From assembly GCF_964340395.1 (NCBI RefSeq), contig NC_135562.1, forward strand, positions 6,672,634 through 6,698,633: a DNA stretch of 26,000 bases, read 5' to 3'. The translations under genes and the position numbers were made by a program. Each line of letters begins with the position of its first letter. Position 1 is the first letter of the stretch. A model generated the notes under the pieces. It was given only the letters and a program-made list of their open reading frames with translations, did not search any database and had not been told where the DNA came from. Positions 10,699-20,273 of this stretch are shown here, in pieces. Source of the stretch: Glandiceps talaboti. Lineage: Eukaryota > Hemichordata > Enteropneusta > Spengelidae.

Positions 10699-10700
10699 CT
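10604..10700. repeat. (TCTG)n-(TC)n microsatellite
   Basis: About 60 bp of TCTG followed by CT-rich dinucleotides, just 3' of the MCT-like gene's last exon. Confidence 0.95.
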
Positions 10701-10738
10701 GAGTTGTTGGTTAAGGAAACATAAAAGTTTAAAGTTCT

Positions 10739-10926
10739 TTAAAGTTTTACAACTACATATTTGTCTCTTCTAGATCTACTGTCGACTTTCCGCTCCCTAA
10801 CAATGCTCCTTTGGTATCTAAGAATACATTGCTCCAATAACAGAGTTGTAAGTCCAGCTAAGCTCATACAGCCCCCGTAGAAGTAGAAAGAATAGTTGTA
10901 ATTTCGTGTACTGTCATATATCCACC
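10739..10926 (-). CDS. MCT-like gene exon 4 (terminal)
   Basis: The acceptor TTCAATTTTCTCCACAG is followed by GWIYDSTRNYNYSFYFYGG and the final helix. A basic cytosolic tail (RERKVDSRSRRDKY) ends at a stop codon at 10741-10739. The split Gly codon matches exon 3. No AATAAA was seen just downstream; the (TCTG)n tract follows. Confidence 0.85.
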
Positions 10927-10999
10927 CTGTGGAGAAAATTGAATAATTCATTAATTTAGACCAAACCGAGAGTGGTGTTATAAAAATATCAGTATATGC

Positions 11000-11033
<34 letters not shown>

Positions 11034-13834
11034 AAGTCCACCCGTCCGTCTTTCTCCCTTCTTCCTTCAAGTGTCTGTTGGTTGGTTGGTTGGTTGGTCG
11101 TCTTAAACTTGTGATTCATGGATGTGTAGTAATTTATATGGTATGGCTATCTCAAGGCCCGACAAAAATATTACTAACATTGCTACATTTTATCGTATAT
11201 GACGCGACTAAGATATTACTAATATTGCTACATTTTATCGTATGACGCGGCTAAGATATTACTAACATTGCTACATTTTATTGTATGACGCGACTAAGAT
11301 ATTGTTACAAAGTATATAATTGTATTATAAACAACAGTAATTGTATCTAGGCTACCCGACCGTGTGAGGTCTAATTGATTAATGAGATAGTAATACGAGC
11401 TAGGCCATGTTATTACTTGTAATTAAGTGAATGTTGCAAGTGTCACTATAAGTGATAAATCACAACTTTTAATGAATTCAACTATAGTAGACAAGGGTAT
11501 TTTCAAAACTGTTTATCTCTGAATTAAAACACTTCCTAAATAAGGAAAAGAACTGAAGTTTACTGTAAACATGTTATTTACTAACCATATTTATATTACG
11601 GAATGAAGCTTTGAATTTGAATAAAATGTGAATGTAGGGTGTATGCGGAAAAGCCAACGTATACAAGGAGAGATCTTGTGGGGCAGAGGAGAGCAACACG
11701 TCTTTAACTAACGGTAACTGATCTGCGTCGTAGTAGGAATACTACGGAGAACTAATTGATTCAATCTAGTCTGAACTGCTGTAAGTGAAGGAAAACGAAT
11801 CCAAAGCTCTCGTGTTGTTGGTTTAAGGATACATCTTCTTCACCAAAAGTAATGTTTTGAGTGCTTGTGAGTTTATCTACTGAATACGTGTCCTGAGATG
11901 CTTGTACCTCTGAGATTGTGCGTCTCAGATTACAACTTGAATTTCGTCAATAGCTATCACCACCAAAGACAAGTTGGTAACACTAACATTGCTACATTTT
12001 ATCGTATATGACGCGACTAAGATATTACTATTAAACATTGCTACATTTTGACACCTGGTTAGACAAAATATTACTAACACATTGGTACATTTTATAATCT
12101 GACTCGTCAAAAATATAGCTGATATTGCTACATTTTATGGTCTGGTTCGACACATTGCGACATTTGGTCGTCTGGTTTAACAAAAACTTAGGTGCAATAC
12201 TTTCCTTAATAAAAGATACATTGTTATACTTATAGTTATTGCAGTTCACCTAAAGACAACTCACGCAATAAAAATTCAGTAACCGTTGCCCTGGTAAAGA
12301 TTTTTTTGGGCGCCAAACTATTAAATGTTGCAAGATATTGAGGTAGACAATGTTCCACTACAGAATAATCAAATTATCAGAAATTAGCCGGTCGGTAGTT
12401 TACATTGAGGCGTTGAATTTGTTGTCAGTTTGAATATACGTTGTGTTTGCAGTAGATCAACTTATTTCAATTTCTTACTTACCAGCTAATGGTGGGCCAA
12501 GTAAACCTCCCACACATCCAAAGGGGGCACTCACAGATAATCCTGCTGTTAAGCTTGTTGGACCAACTACGTCATTAATTGCTTGCGAATACAGGGTGAA
12601 GACAATACCACAAAATAGTCCAAGAAAGGCTGTGTACACACAATATGTTGGGTATGAGTCAGCAAGGGGACTTAGAAGATTAGTTATTCCGGCCAAGAGC
12701 AGTGCTGATCCAAATAGGCTGGTACTTGTTACGGTGCGAGCTGTGAAATGTAATAAAGCAGGAGAAAGCCTGCCGAGTATACCTGTTGCACCAAATATGG
12801 ACATAATCAAGGCAATATTGCTTTTTGAACTGAGATTGGCAGATTCAGCACGTGCAACCATATGTACGGGCACTCCGTAGAAACCAATTCCAAGACCGAG
12901 GAATATATCAAATGTGATTACTGAAAATGATGGATATTGGGTAAAGAGACTGCAGTCGCAGACATCACATATTTTTCTTAGTAGAGTAAATTCATCGTTA
13001 TGGCCGATCTCCTTCGTTTCTCCATTTTGTAATATTTCGACGGCAGTTTGTTGTTCATCTGTGTCAATATTAGGAGTCTTAGATTTTGACCTTGGTAGTC
13101 TGAAGAGTGTCCCACATACACACAAATTGGCATTGATTGCAGCAAATACGATAAAGGCTCCTCTCCATCCATACGTATCAATTAGTAATTGCCATAAGGG
13201 GGTGAAGATGAAAACCCCGGTTCCTGTACCACATACTGCCAGGGCATTTGCAATTACGTACCTCTTTTTAATGTAAAATGGGATTATTCCAAGTTGAGGA
13301 CTCCAAATAAGACCATAGCCACACCCTGTAAATGAATGTATAATCATTCTATCAACGAATGAAGTCCCAAACGTGCGTGCATATATACATTACATACATA
13401 GATACACACATACACACACACATACATACACACATACATACATAATACATACATACATACATACATACATACATACATACATACATACATACATACATAC
13501 ATACACGCAAGCATGAACGATGATATTATCAACATTTTGAAAGGGACACATACCGGTTAATATCCCAAAACTGAAGTAAACAAACTCAAGACTAGGTGCA
13601 AAAGCAGTTAGTAGAATTCCCAGAGATGATATTATAGCTCCGAGTATTACCGTGCCTCGATATCCTATGTTCTTCACTGACATATTCGCAAGGAGACCTA
13701 GATATAAACGTAGGAAGGAATGAAATAAGAATCACTTAATATGATATTTTAGCTCTATTTTCTTTGAATATTCTAATGAAATACTTGATTGATTTTACCT
13801 CCCGTAAAGGAGTGTTATTATGCTCCGATCTGTC

Positions 13835-13895
<61 letters not shown>

Positions 13896-13900
13896 GTCTT

Positions 13901-13934
<34 letters not shown>

Positions 13935-14103
13935 CGTGATCAGAAATCATGACTCTCCAGAACACTCTCTGTGCCTGTGTCTGTTTCTTGACTTGTGTGT
14001 CTATCTGTGTATATACATGGGTATGTATGTATGTATGTATGTGTGTATGTATGTATGTATGTATGTATGTATGTATGTATGTATGTGTGTGTATGTATGT
14101 GTG

Positions 14104-14135
<32 letters not shown>

Positions 14136-14479
14136 TGTATGTATGTATGTATGTAGAAAAAAAGAAATGTAGATTGGGAGTGACACTAATACCCACATAC
14201 ACCAGGGCATACGTGTATTAAGCTCCTTCCTTGAAATATTATAAAATAATTATCTATTATACCTATACCCAGCTCCAAACTTGTAGCTAGTGACACTATC
14301 CATGAAGTACGTGCTGATCCTGCATCGAACGACGTCTGTAGAGCAACGAATACAGGTCCTATGGATTGATACATGCCAAACACAAACATACTGCATACGT
14401 GGCCTGCTAACACCACCAGCCAGCAATAGATACCATCATCTTGTACGTCTGCTTTCAACTCATAGCGTTTGCTGTTCAT
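10739..14479 (-). CDS. monocarboxylate-transporter-like protein (SLC16 family, major facilitator superfamily), complete, 463 aa
   Basis: Gene-level entry. Coding exons are 14479-14263, 13697-13554, 13325-12483 and 10926-10739; all introns are phase 1 and splice sites are canonical. The joined frame is 464 codons including the stop, usual for a 12-helix MCT. SLC16 hallmarks are visible. Before helix 1, DDGIYCWLVVL matches the family's DG-x-[aromatic]-x-W motif. FYIKKRYVIANALAVCG, at about residues 137-153, matches the helix-5 signature. A hydrophilic central loop at about 195-250 separates the two six-helix halves. GPPLAGW begins the last helix. MCTs move monocarboxylates or related solutes across membranes, often with protons. 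In helix 8 the Arg (about residue 306) is kept, but the Asp four residues before it in lactate-transporting MCTs is Gly. The substrate is therefore unknown. Confidence 0.9.
11001..11033. repeat. (TCTG)n microsatellite, with (TTGG)n at 11083-11098
   Basis: Perfect tetranucleotide run in the last intron of the MCT-like gene; a short TTGG run follows about 50 bp later. Confidence 0.9.
11165..11305. repeat. 43-45-bp minisatellite, first block (about 3 copies)
   Basis: Units contain ATATTACTAACATTGCTACA followed by TTTTATCGTATGACGCGACT. ATATTACT starts at 11168, 11213 and 11256. Located in the last intron of the MCT-like gene. Confidence 0.85.
11310..11970. other. intronic sequence between minisatellite blocks
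   Basis: Part of the last intron of the MCT-like gene. No exon or RNA gene recognised. Confidence 0.5.
11972..12185. repeat. 43-45-bp minisatellite, second diverged block (about 4-5 copies)
   Basis: The same ACATTGCTACATTTTATCGT core as the block at 11165 recurs with more substitutions, including variants with CTGGTTAGACAAAATATTAC. The first unit here is nearly identical to the first unit of the other block. Both blocks are in one intron, about 670 bp apart. Confidence 0.8.
12483..13325 (-). CDS. MCT-like gene exon 3
   Basis: An 843-bp exon. The acceptor is ATTCATTTACAG and the donor is CTG/GTAAGT. It encodes most of the transporter: the helix-5 signature, the central loop (PRSKSKTPNIDTDEQQTAVE and onward), the helix-8 region MSIFGATGILGRLSPALL, and ends GLLGPPLAG. 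Confidence 0.9.
13379..13505. repeat. (CATA)n microsatellite
   Basis: An interrupted then pure ATAC tetranucleotide run in intron 2 of the MCT-like gene. Confidence 0.95.
13554..13697 (-). CDS. MCT-like gene exon 2
   Basis: A 144-bp exon. The acceptor is TTTATATCTAG and the donor is ACCG/GTATGT. It encodes LLANMSVKNIGYRGTVIL and the next helix region up to YFSFGILT. The length is a multiple of three, so its omission would keep the frame. Long complementary tetranucleotide repeats flank it on both sides. Confidence 0.88.
13831..13936. repeat. (TCTG)n microsatellite
   Basis: TCTG/TCCG tetranucleotides with a single interruption, in intron 1 of the MCT-like gene. Confidence 0.95.
14019..14154. 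repeat. (GTAT)n microsatellite
   Basis: About 135 bp of GTAT with GTGT variants, in intron 1 of the MCT-like gene. It is the reverse complement of the run at 13379-13505. Confidence 0.95.
14263..14479 (-). CDS. MCT-like gene exon 1
   Basis: Starts at ATG 14479-14477 (MNSKRYELKADVQDDGIYCW), the first ATG that puts the DG-aromatic-W motif about 16 residues in. The paralogue at 24207 starts at the equivalent place. An open frame extends a few codons upstream but has no ATG. It ends ELGI plus the first base of Gly, with donor TAG/GTATAA. It carries helix 1. Confidence 0.88.
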
Positions 14480-15480
14480 TGTCGAACGAAATGTTTCATA
14501 GAAGGTATATTCCACAGTCGTTACTATTTACTAATGGGTTTACAACAACGAATGCGAGGAAGGCAATGTTTGGCTTCCCTTTTGAAAGAATGGCCGCTTT
14601 TCATTATGTCAGACTGTTGCAGCTAAACACAGACGTACTGCTCTAGCAATAGTCACGATCGTTGCGAGTATCATCGGCAACTACTGTGTCTGCTCCAGTC
14701 ATGTAGGTTATCAGTTCTGTCATGCGCTGTCGTGTGCAAGCAAAGGTCAAATTAGTTAGGTTTAGCACTATTACGATTGATTACATAGTGTATCAGACAA
14801 TATAGGACACAATCCTTCAATGATTCATTGGTTCACCCCCCCCCCCCCACTCGAGGCAGAGGCATTGGTCACGGACCGTAAAACGTTTCCTATATTTTGT
14901 TTACGTGTATTGAAGTATTCTGATTAATAAGTACAGTGTATGATCTGTTTGTATTTGTATGGTGGTCTTTATGTATGATTTTGCGTTAAATGTTTACGGG
15001 AATCAGCAACCTGGTATTAAACTCGGCTAGCTGGCCAGATACGTTGTACACAACAATCCACTTTCGACGTACTTACGTAATTACATGCTTGTTTTTCAGT
15101 AATACAGCGCCATCAACATTCAAGTTAGAGTTAGACATCGTACCTCCACCAGCATCTGTAGAAGTTACAAGCACGTCAATCTGACATCAACCAATAAATC
15201 TGGTTCGTGAATTACCATTAGTCAGATCGTAGATGTTTACACTGGTTGTGGAAATATGTTAATTTGGGTAATTTGACAAATAGACGACCAGTTTGTTTTA
15301 GGATTAGCTCTGCACTATAATTAATTCAAAGTTGGTAAACTCTAATAAGACAATGATAACGGTAGGAATAGGACAAACAGACAGAGAAAACGATAGTTTT
15401 GATAATATTTAAAACTTTATTAACTTGAAATGAAGAGAAAAAACAAGAATAACTAATGCACAAGGTGAACTTCAGAGGTC
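14480..15480. other. upstream region of the MCT-like gene
   Basis: Contains the presumed 5' flank or untranslated region of the minus-strand transporter and a C run at 14836-14848. No TATA box, further exon or RNA gene could be supported. Confidence 0.4.
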
Positions 15481-15715
15481 GTTAACCTTCCCTCGATCAT
15501 TTTCACTTACTTGATCATGTAAGTAAGTAAAGGTTGTTTATTATAGTGACATGTGATATACATTTTACAAATTGGCAATAACAATATCAGAAAGCAAACA
15601 CATCACCCAGCCCACCGGGCTTATTAGTCACTACAAAACTGAATTGCTCGTATAAAGCACTTAAAAATAAGGGATGCAAAGAGGACAGTCATAACAAGTA
15701 AAGAAAAGTAACATA

Positions 15716-18700
15716 CTACATTGTTATATAAAGATGATTACACCTTCTGGTGTAAGCTTTGTGAATAAATTTACAAGTTGCTCTAGGCATATTGATCATT
15801 ATAAAGTTCCATTTCTCAGTCTCATTAAAGTTTACAAAATTTGGATTAGACTCAAGTATGATATTGTAAAAATGTGTTCTTAAATCCTGATAGAATGAAC
15901 AGTGAAATAAAAAGTGAGATTCATCCTCAATTGAATCTGCATTACATAACACACAGAGGCGAGCATGTAACACCTCGCCCCTAAAACGACCTGTTTCAAT
16001 CCTGAGTGGAAGTATTCCTATTCGTAACTGAACAAAAAGAGAACGTTCAGCTCTCGACAAATCTAAATCTAAATAATTTTCACGGCGATATGTTCTTTTA
16101 AAGATACTGTACGTGCGTAATTTCGGTTTGTTACGAACATGCATATACCAGTTTTCAGTACAATTCGACTGTTTACGTAACCTGACAATCCCAGTATCAC
16201 ATGGAATCAACTCATCAATATCTAGACTTTCAAAGATGTCATACATTTCAGAAGACCAATTGCCGACACACAGCGCATGGTCCCAAAAGAAAATCTTACT
16301 AGTTAACCTATCACTGTCAAGGTTACAAAGTCTGTTCCAATACCGGGCCATATTACCCCACCTACTCGCAATACACGAATCCCAACCAGTGTCTCCATTA
16401 ATAGCGAGAGTAGGTGCGAATTTGTGAACACCTAAATAAAACCTTATTGCCCGATTCTGAATTAAATCACACGACGAGAAGTTTTGAAAACCCCAGATAC
16501 CCGAGCAATATTCAAGAATTGGTACCACAGATGCATTGAACAATTTAGTGAATGTATTAAAACCCATATTATTCAGTGACCTGAATTTGGAACAGACTGC
16601 ACCTAAAGCTCTACCAGCCGACTCAGCAAGCGCATTAGCAGTAATAGAAAAGTCAAGAAATTCATGCAAAACAATACCCAAATATTTGTACTTAGTAACA
16701 ATCTCTATTGTTTCAGTACCGATCATAAAGTTAAAACCAGTACAAACAGTGCCTTTCTTTCTAAAATGAATTACTTTTGACTTCACTATATTTGCTTTTA
16801 ATCGCCATTTTTTACACCAAGCAAAGAAAATATTTAACATTTCCTGAAGACCATCCTCGTTATCGGACAGAAGTACAATATCATCTGCATATAATAATAT
16901 ATTCAACTTTATATCTCCAATTCTAATACCTGGAGGCGATTCTTTAATAATAACAGCTAAATCATTTATAAACAGTGAAAATAGAGTAGGTGAAAGATTG
17001 TCTCCTTGTCTGACGCCACTATTCGTAGGGAAACTACTAGACAGGTGCCCATTCAGATTGACGGCAGCACTAGTATCAGTGTACATGGCCTTTATAGCGT
17101 TATAAAATTTACCGTTAACTCCACTAATTAATAACCTATATAACAACGCCTCACGATTCACACAATCAAACGCTTTCCGCAAGTCTAAGAAGGCTGCAAA
17201 AGTGGGCAAGTTATTTACAAGTCTATTACGAATAACAGAAGTTAGAACAAAAATATGATCTTCACATGAGCGACCTTTCCTGAAACCATTTTGCTCATCA
17301 ACCAGGAAGTCATTATTTTCTAGATGAGTAATTAAACGAGCATTCAAAATTGAACAATAAAGCTTGCATATGACACTTTGTAAACTAATACCGCGATAGT
17401 TTAACGGAATACGTGGATCAGCTGAACGATCCTTAGGAATCGGTACGATTGTAGCAAAACGCCAAACATCTGGTATCAAACCACCGTCAAAGCACAATTG
17501 AAACAGATTATGCAACACTGAAATAGATACATTGTTTTTTAGGACTTCACCTGGAATGCGATCAATACCGACAGATTTTCCTCGCTTGACCTTGTTAACA
17601 ACCTTTTCAACCTCTTCCAAGGAAATATTTTGATTTATTGCGACATTGCTCTCGTACAATGGGTCAATCATGTTGTTTTCTAAAACACCCTTATGATGTA
17701 TAATCTGATTTAAGAAATCTTCGTCGTAATCCCCATCCGGATTATTGTATAAGGATGAGAAGTCCCTTTTCCAGGCATCAAGAACTATATCTTTATCTGT
17801 TAATAACTGACCATGATCATCGTAAACCTCCATTGGGATACAACTATTACGTTTTGGACCGAGCTTTTGAATATGATTCCAGAATCTACGTGGATCATCG
17901 GTGCAGACTGACTCAATCTTGTCAACAAGCCCTTTTCTATGCCTCCTTTCATGAAACCTTAACCTCCTATCAAAACTTCTCTGCGCCGTCTTAAAATCAC
18001 TAAGAAGCCTTCGTTTTTCAGCAACTCTGACAGACCTACATCTAAGATAAAGCCTCTGCCTAATATGCATTACGTTCCACAATTCCTGTAGCTCATTATT
18101 CCAATACGGTTTTTGATGACGTAATTTACTACACCTCCGACTTGCTTGACGATGGATGGGGAAATGCATATTCATTTCATCTATAATACATTTACACAGC
18201 TGTTGATATACATTATTTACATTTAGTTGCGTCTCATTACAGGTTTGAATGACATCAATGATATTACGAATTGCCCCACGTGCGATAGGCGAATTCAAAA
18301 ATGACCCAGGAATGTTATCAAGCTTATATTTTCTTGACCGTTCATGTGAAACCGAAGGACTACCATTGCAATTGATATTCATATTCATACTATGAAAAGA
18401 CCGAGCGTTGAAAACTATTTCAAGTAAGGAATGGTCAGGAATTTTACAACGCTCAGATAGCATGTGCATTAAATTATAATCATTCAGAAAATCCGACATA
18501 GTGGTAACTCTCAAAGAATCACATTGCATAAAATATTCATGAGGCACAATCATATAGTCGACTACTGCTCTACCCCTTGGAGAAACAGACGTAAAATTAT
18601 CATCGTGTGCATCGAACCTACCATTAAGTACACAGAGCTTAGAATCTGTCAAAAATTCAGTTAAAGCACGACCATGTTGATTTATGTTTGTATCTAACAC

Positions 18701-19249
18701 TTGCCTCTGAGGAATTGAATCAACACCATCAATTACATCATTCAAATTTCCAATTCTTGCGTTGAAATCACCGCAAATGAACACAGCATCTACATCACTA
18801 GCCATATATAAAGTGCTCATGATATGACTATAAAAATCTGGTGCATTTCTTCCCCAAGGGGAATTTTCTGGCGGCAAATAACATGACAAAATAAGGAAAG
18901 AAAAATCTGAACATTTACTATTTAGTTTGACGCCCAAAATACCATCATAGTTCCTATCGAAAACCGAGATCGTATAGTTATCAAGGATAGAGTTCTTAAA
19001 CATCAAACCCACTCCCCCGAAATTTCTATGTGTTGCGAAATGTCTTCGTGTACGATTAAACCCAAACCAGGTGAAACCGTCAATAGTGATAGTGTCATTT
19101 CCGGAAAGATGAGTTTCATTTATACTTATAATGTCAGCATTAGTCTTACGTATAATCTCACTTCTCAACGCGTGGTTTCTTTCAGTCCAGCCCCCGACAT
19201 TAAGGTGTGCGATCTTTATACAATCGATACCCGACGGACGAGGTAATTC
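15716..19249 (-). CDS. LINE ORF2: APE-type endonuclease and reverse transcriptase
   Basis: Cuts the target and copies element RNA by target-primed reverse transcription (established for the family). The frame is open from just after the ORF1 TAG, giving about 1177 residues. The endonuclease begins KIAHLNVGGWTERN, before any AUG. In numbering from the codon at 19168-19166, INETH is at 16-20, GDFNARIG at 133-140, VDYMIV at 203-208 and the catalytic PDHS at 244-247. Reverse transcriptase blocks are FLDLRKAFD at 660-668, GVRQGDNLSP at 718-727 and YADD at 760-763. A CX2C...H...C zinc motif (C1072, C1075, H1085, C1090) lies near the C-terminus. All catalytic motifs look intact. The start is not an AUG: the 19168 codon is TTG, and the first ATG lies inside the endonuclease. 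Confidence 0.92.
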   Translation of the reverse strand, partial: ELPRPSGIDCIKIAHLNVGGWTERNHALRSEIIRKTNADIISINETHLSGNDTITIDGFTWFGFNRTRRHFATHRNFGGVGLMFKNSILDNYTISVFDRNYDGILGVKLNSKCSDFSFLILSCYLPPENSPWGRNAPDFYSHIMSTLYMASDVDAVFICGDFNARIGNLNDVIDGVDSIPQRQVLDTNINQHGRALTEFLTDSKLCVLNGRFDAHDDNFTSVSPRGRAVVDYMIVPHEYFMQCDSLRVTTMSDFLNDYNLMHMLSERCKIPDHSLLEIVFNARSFHSMNMNINCNGSPSVSHERSRKYKLDNIPGSFLNSPIARGAIRNIIDVIQTCNETQLNVNNVYQQLCKCIIDEMNMHFPIHRQASRRCSKLRHQKPYWNNELQELWNVMHIRQRLYLRCRSVRVAEKRRLLSDFKTAQRSFDRRLRFHERRHRKGLVDKIESVCTDDPRRFWNHIQKLGPKRNSCIPMEVYDDHGQLLTDKDIVLDAWKRDFSSLYNNPDGDYDEDFLNQIIHHKGVLENNMIDPLYESNVAINQNISLEEVEKVVNKVKRGKSVGIDRIPGEVLKNNVSISVLHNLFQLCFDGGLIPDVWRFATIVPIPKDRSADPRIPLNYRGISLQSVICKLYCSILNARLITHLENNDFLVDEQNGFRKGRSCEDHIFVLTSVIRNRLVNNLPTFAAFLDLRKAFDCVNREALLYRLLISGVNGKFYNAIKAMYTDTSAAVNLNGHLSSSFPTNSGVRQGDNLSPTLFSLFINDLAVIIKESPPGIRIGDIKLNILLYADDIVLLSDNEDGLQEMLNIFFAWCKKWRLKANIVKSKVIHFRKKGTVCTGFNFMIGTETIEIVTKYKYLGIVLHEFLDFSITANALAESAGRALGAVCSKFRSLNNMGFNTFTKLFNASVVPILEYCSGIWGFQNFSSCDLIQNRAIRFYLGVHKFAPTLAINGDTGWDSCIASRWGNMARYWNRLCNLDSDRLTSKIFFWDHALCVGNWSSEMYDIFESLDIDELIPCDTGIVRLRKQSNCTENWYMHVRNKPKLRTYSIFKRTYRRENYLDLDLSRAERSLFVQLRIGILPLRIETGRFRGEVLHARLCVLCNADSIEDESHFLFHCSFYQDLRTHFYNIILESNPNFVNFNETEKWNFIMINMPRATCKFIHKAYTRRCNHLYITM

Positions 19250-20083
19250 CTATTCGTTACTAACTGGTTCATTTTGTCCGGACGTTGCATTCCCCTCACT
19301 TGGACCTAGCTCTTGACCTTGGTCATTGCGTATTATGCGACCATTACCAGCGATACGATACTCCGAACCACCAGGCAAATGATTCAAAATAGTACGAAAG
19401 TTAATGTCTATCAGGCGTTCGACATGTGTCTTACACGTTTTCAGGAATACCCTTGAGAACTCCTCGCTGTTACGAAGTTTACTTTTAGCCTTTAGTACAC
19501 CTATTTTCTGTTGAACATTTTCAAATGCTATTTTGACCACACCTGGCTTTCCTTGGCGACGACTTCTCAATCTCTGACATTTGACTATCTTAACTGAATT
19601 AACAATTTGCTCACCAAGTATAGCAAGCAGTGCATTAACTTTCAGTGTTAAATCTTCACCATTTTCTTCAGCTAGATTGATTGCGATAATAGAAACTTCG
19701 GACTCAAAGACGGCATCACCACTCACATTACGGTGCGAATTAGCATGAGATTCCATACCGTTAGTTTCCAGACGTTGCAAACGATCTTCTATCTGAATGA
19801 ATTTGTTTTCCATTCTACCAAATTCCAGAGCAATGTCGTCTTTCATAGCTTTAATTTTCGTTTCCAGGGTCGCTGCCAAATCATTCTTAAGCTTATCAAT
19901 CTTACTTTCCAGAACTTTCCTCAGCGAATCTTGCCCGGACTTCAGGTTGCATAGTAAGGTGTAGATGTCATTTGCATCAAAATCCGACGTCCCACCTGTT
20001 GCACTTTCCAATACATTTTCACCGGAGGATTGCCTGAGTCGTTTTTCTTGTTGCCTTCGAGAAACACCACCATTTGACGCCAT
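19250..20083 (-). CDS. LINE ORF1 protein (277 aa)
   Basis: Nucleic-acid-binding chaperone-type ORF1 by position and architecture. It starts at ATG 20083-20081 (MASNGGVSRRQQEKRLRQSS). A Ser/Gly-rich N-terminus is followed by a heptad-patterned coiled coil at about residues 45-108 (LRKVLESKIDKLKNDLAATL through MENKFIQIEDRLQRLE). An RRM-like/C-terminal globular region follows at about 128-240 (SEVSIIAINLAEENGEDLTL). No CCHC zinc knuckle is visible. L1-type ORF1 proteins trimerise through such coiled coils and bind element RNA; that role is inferred here. The frame ends at TAG (19252-19250), and the ORF2 frame continues directly after it. Confidence 0.8.
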   Translation of the reverse strand: MASNGGVSRRQQEKRLRQSSGENVLESATGGTSDFDANDIYTLLCNLKSGQDSLRKVLESKIDKLKNDLAATLETKIKAMKDDIALEFGRMENKFIQIEDRLQRLETNGMESHANSHRNVSGDAVFESEVSIIAINLAEENGEDLTLKVNALLAILGEQIVNSVKIVKCQRLRSRRQGKPGVVKIAFENVQQKIGVLKAKSKLRNSEEFSRVFLKTCKTHVERLIDINFRTILNHLPGGSEYRIAGNGRIIRNDQGQELGPSEGNATSGQNEPVSNE

Positions 20084-20245
20084 ACTTTGATGACTATATG
20101 ATTATGTCAAGTTCTATAGCAAAGTTTTGGGTGTTACAACGAAGAAAACTCCGTAAATTTGCAAAAACTCAGCACGCACTCGAAAACACGTCCACCACGT
20201 TCGGTGTAAACTGTGATGTGTGCCAATCATGACGGGAGATATTCA

Positions 20246-20273
20246 CTATTTTAGTGTCGACACACTAAAATAG
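20246..20273. repeat. perfect 12-bp-arm palindrome
   Basis: CTATTTTAGTGT, a CGAC spacer, and ACACTAAAATAG. It lies about 160 bp upstream of LINE ORF1 and may belong to the element's 5' end or to the insertion site. Confidence 0.8.

Larger units (their letters stand above)
15520..20245 (-). mobile_element. full-length non-LTR retrotransposon (LINE) with intact ORF1 and ORF2
   Basis: Two long undamaged frames on the minus strand form an ORF1-ORF2 LINE with an APE-type endonuclease. About 200 bp follow the ORF2 stop, containing GCCCGGTGGGCTGGG, AATAAACAACC and a short terminal (ACTT)n repeat near 15530-15500. The element therefore ends in a simple-repeat tail, not poly(A), as in CR1/L2-like groups. 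The 5' limit is not certain; a 12-bp-arm palindrome at 20246-20273 may mark it. Target-site duplications were not found by eye. The intact frames suggest recent insertion. The exact clade was not determined. Confidence 0.85.

Noticed and set aside
10739-11119. Single 126-residue minus-strand protein
   Set aside because: Only the part from 10926 is coding (MCT exon 4). The upstream portion is intron with TCTG repeats before a good acceptor.
12443-12880. 145-codon plus-strand frame
   Set aside because: It is antisense to exon 3 of the MCT-like gene, whose minus-strand frame has clear homology and splice sites.
13344-14221. Several frames rich in Cys-Met-Tyr-Val, Thr-Tyr-Ile-His or Thr-Asp-Arg-Gln on both strands
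   Set aside because: They are readings of CATA/GTAT and TCTG microsatellites inside MCT introns.
17755-17994. Short plus-strand frames within 16113-19316
   Set aside because: They are antisense to the intact LINE ORF2.
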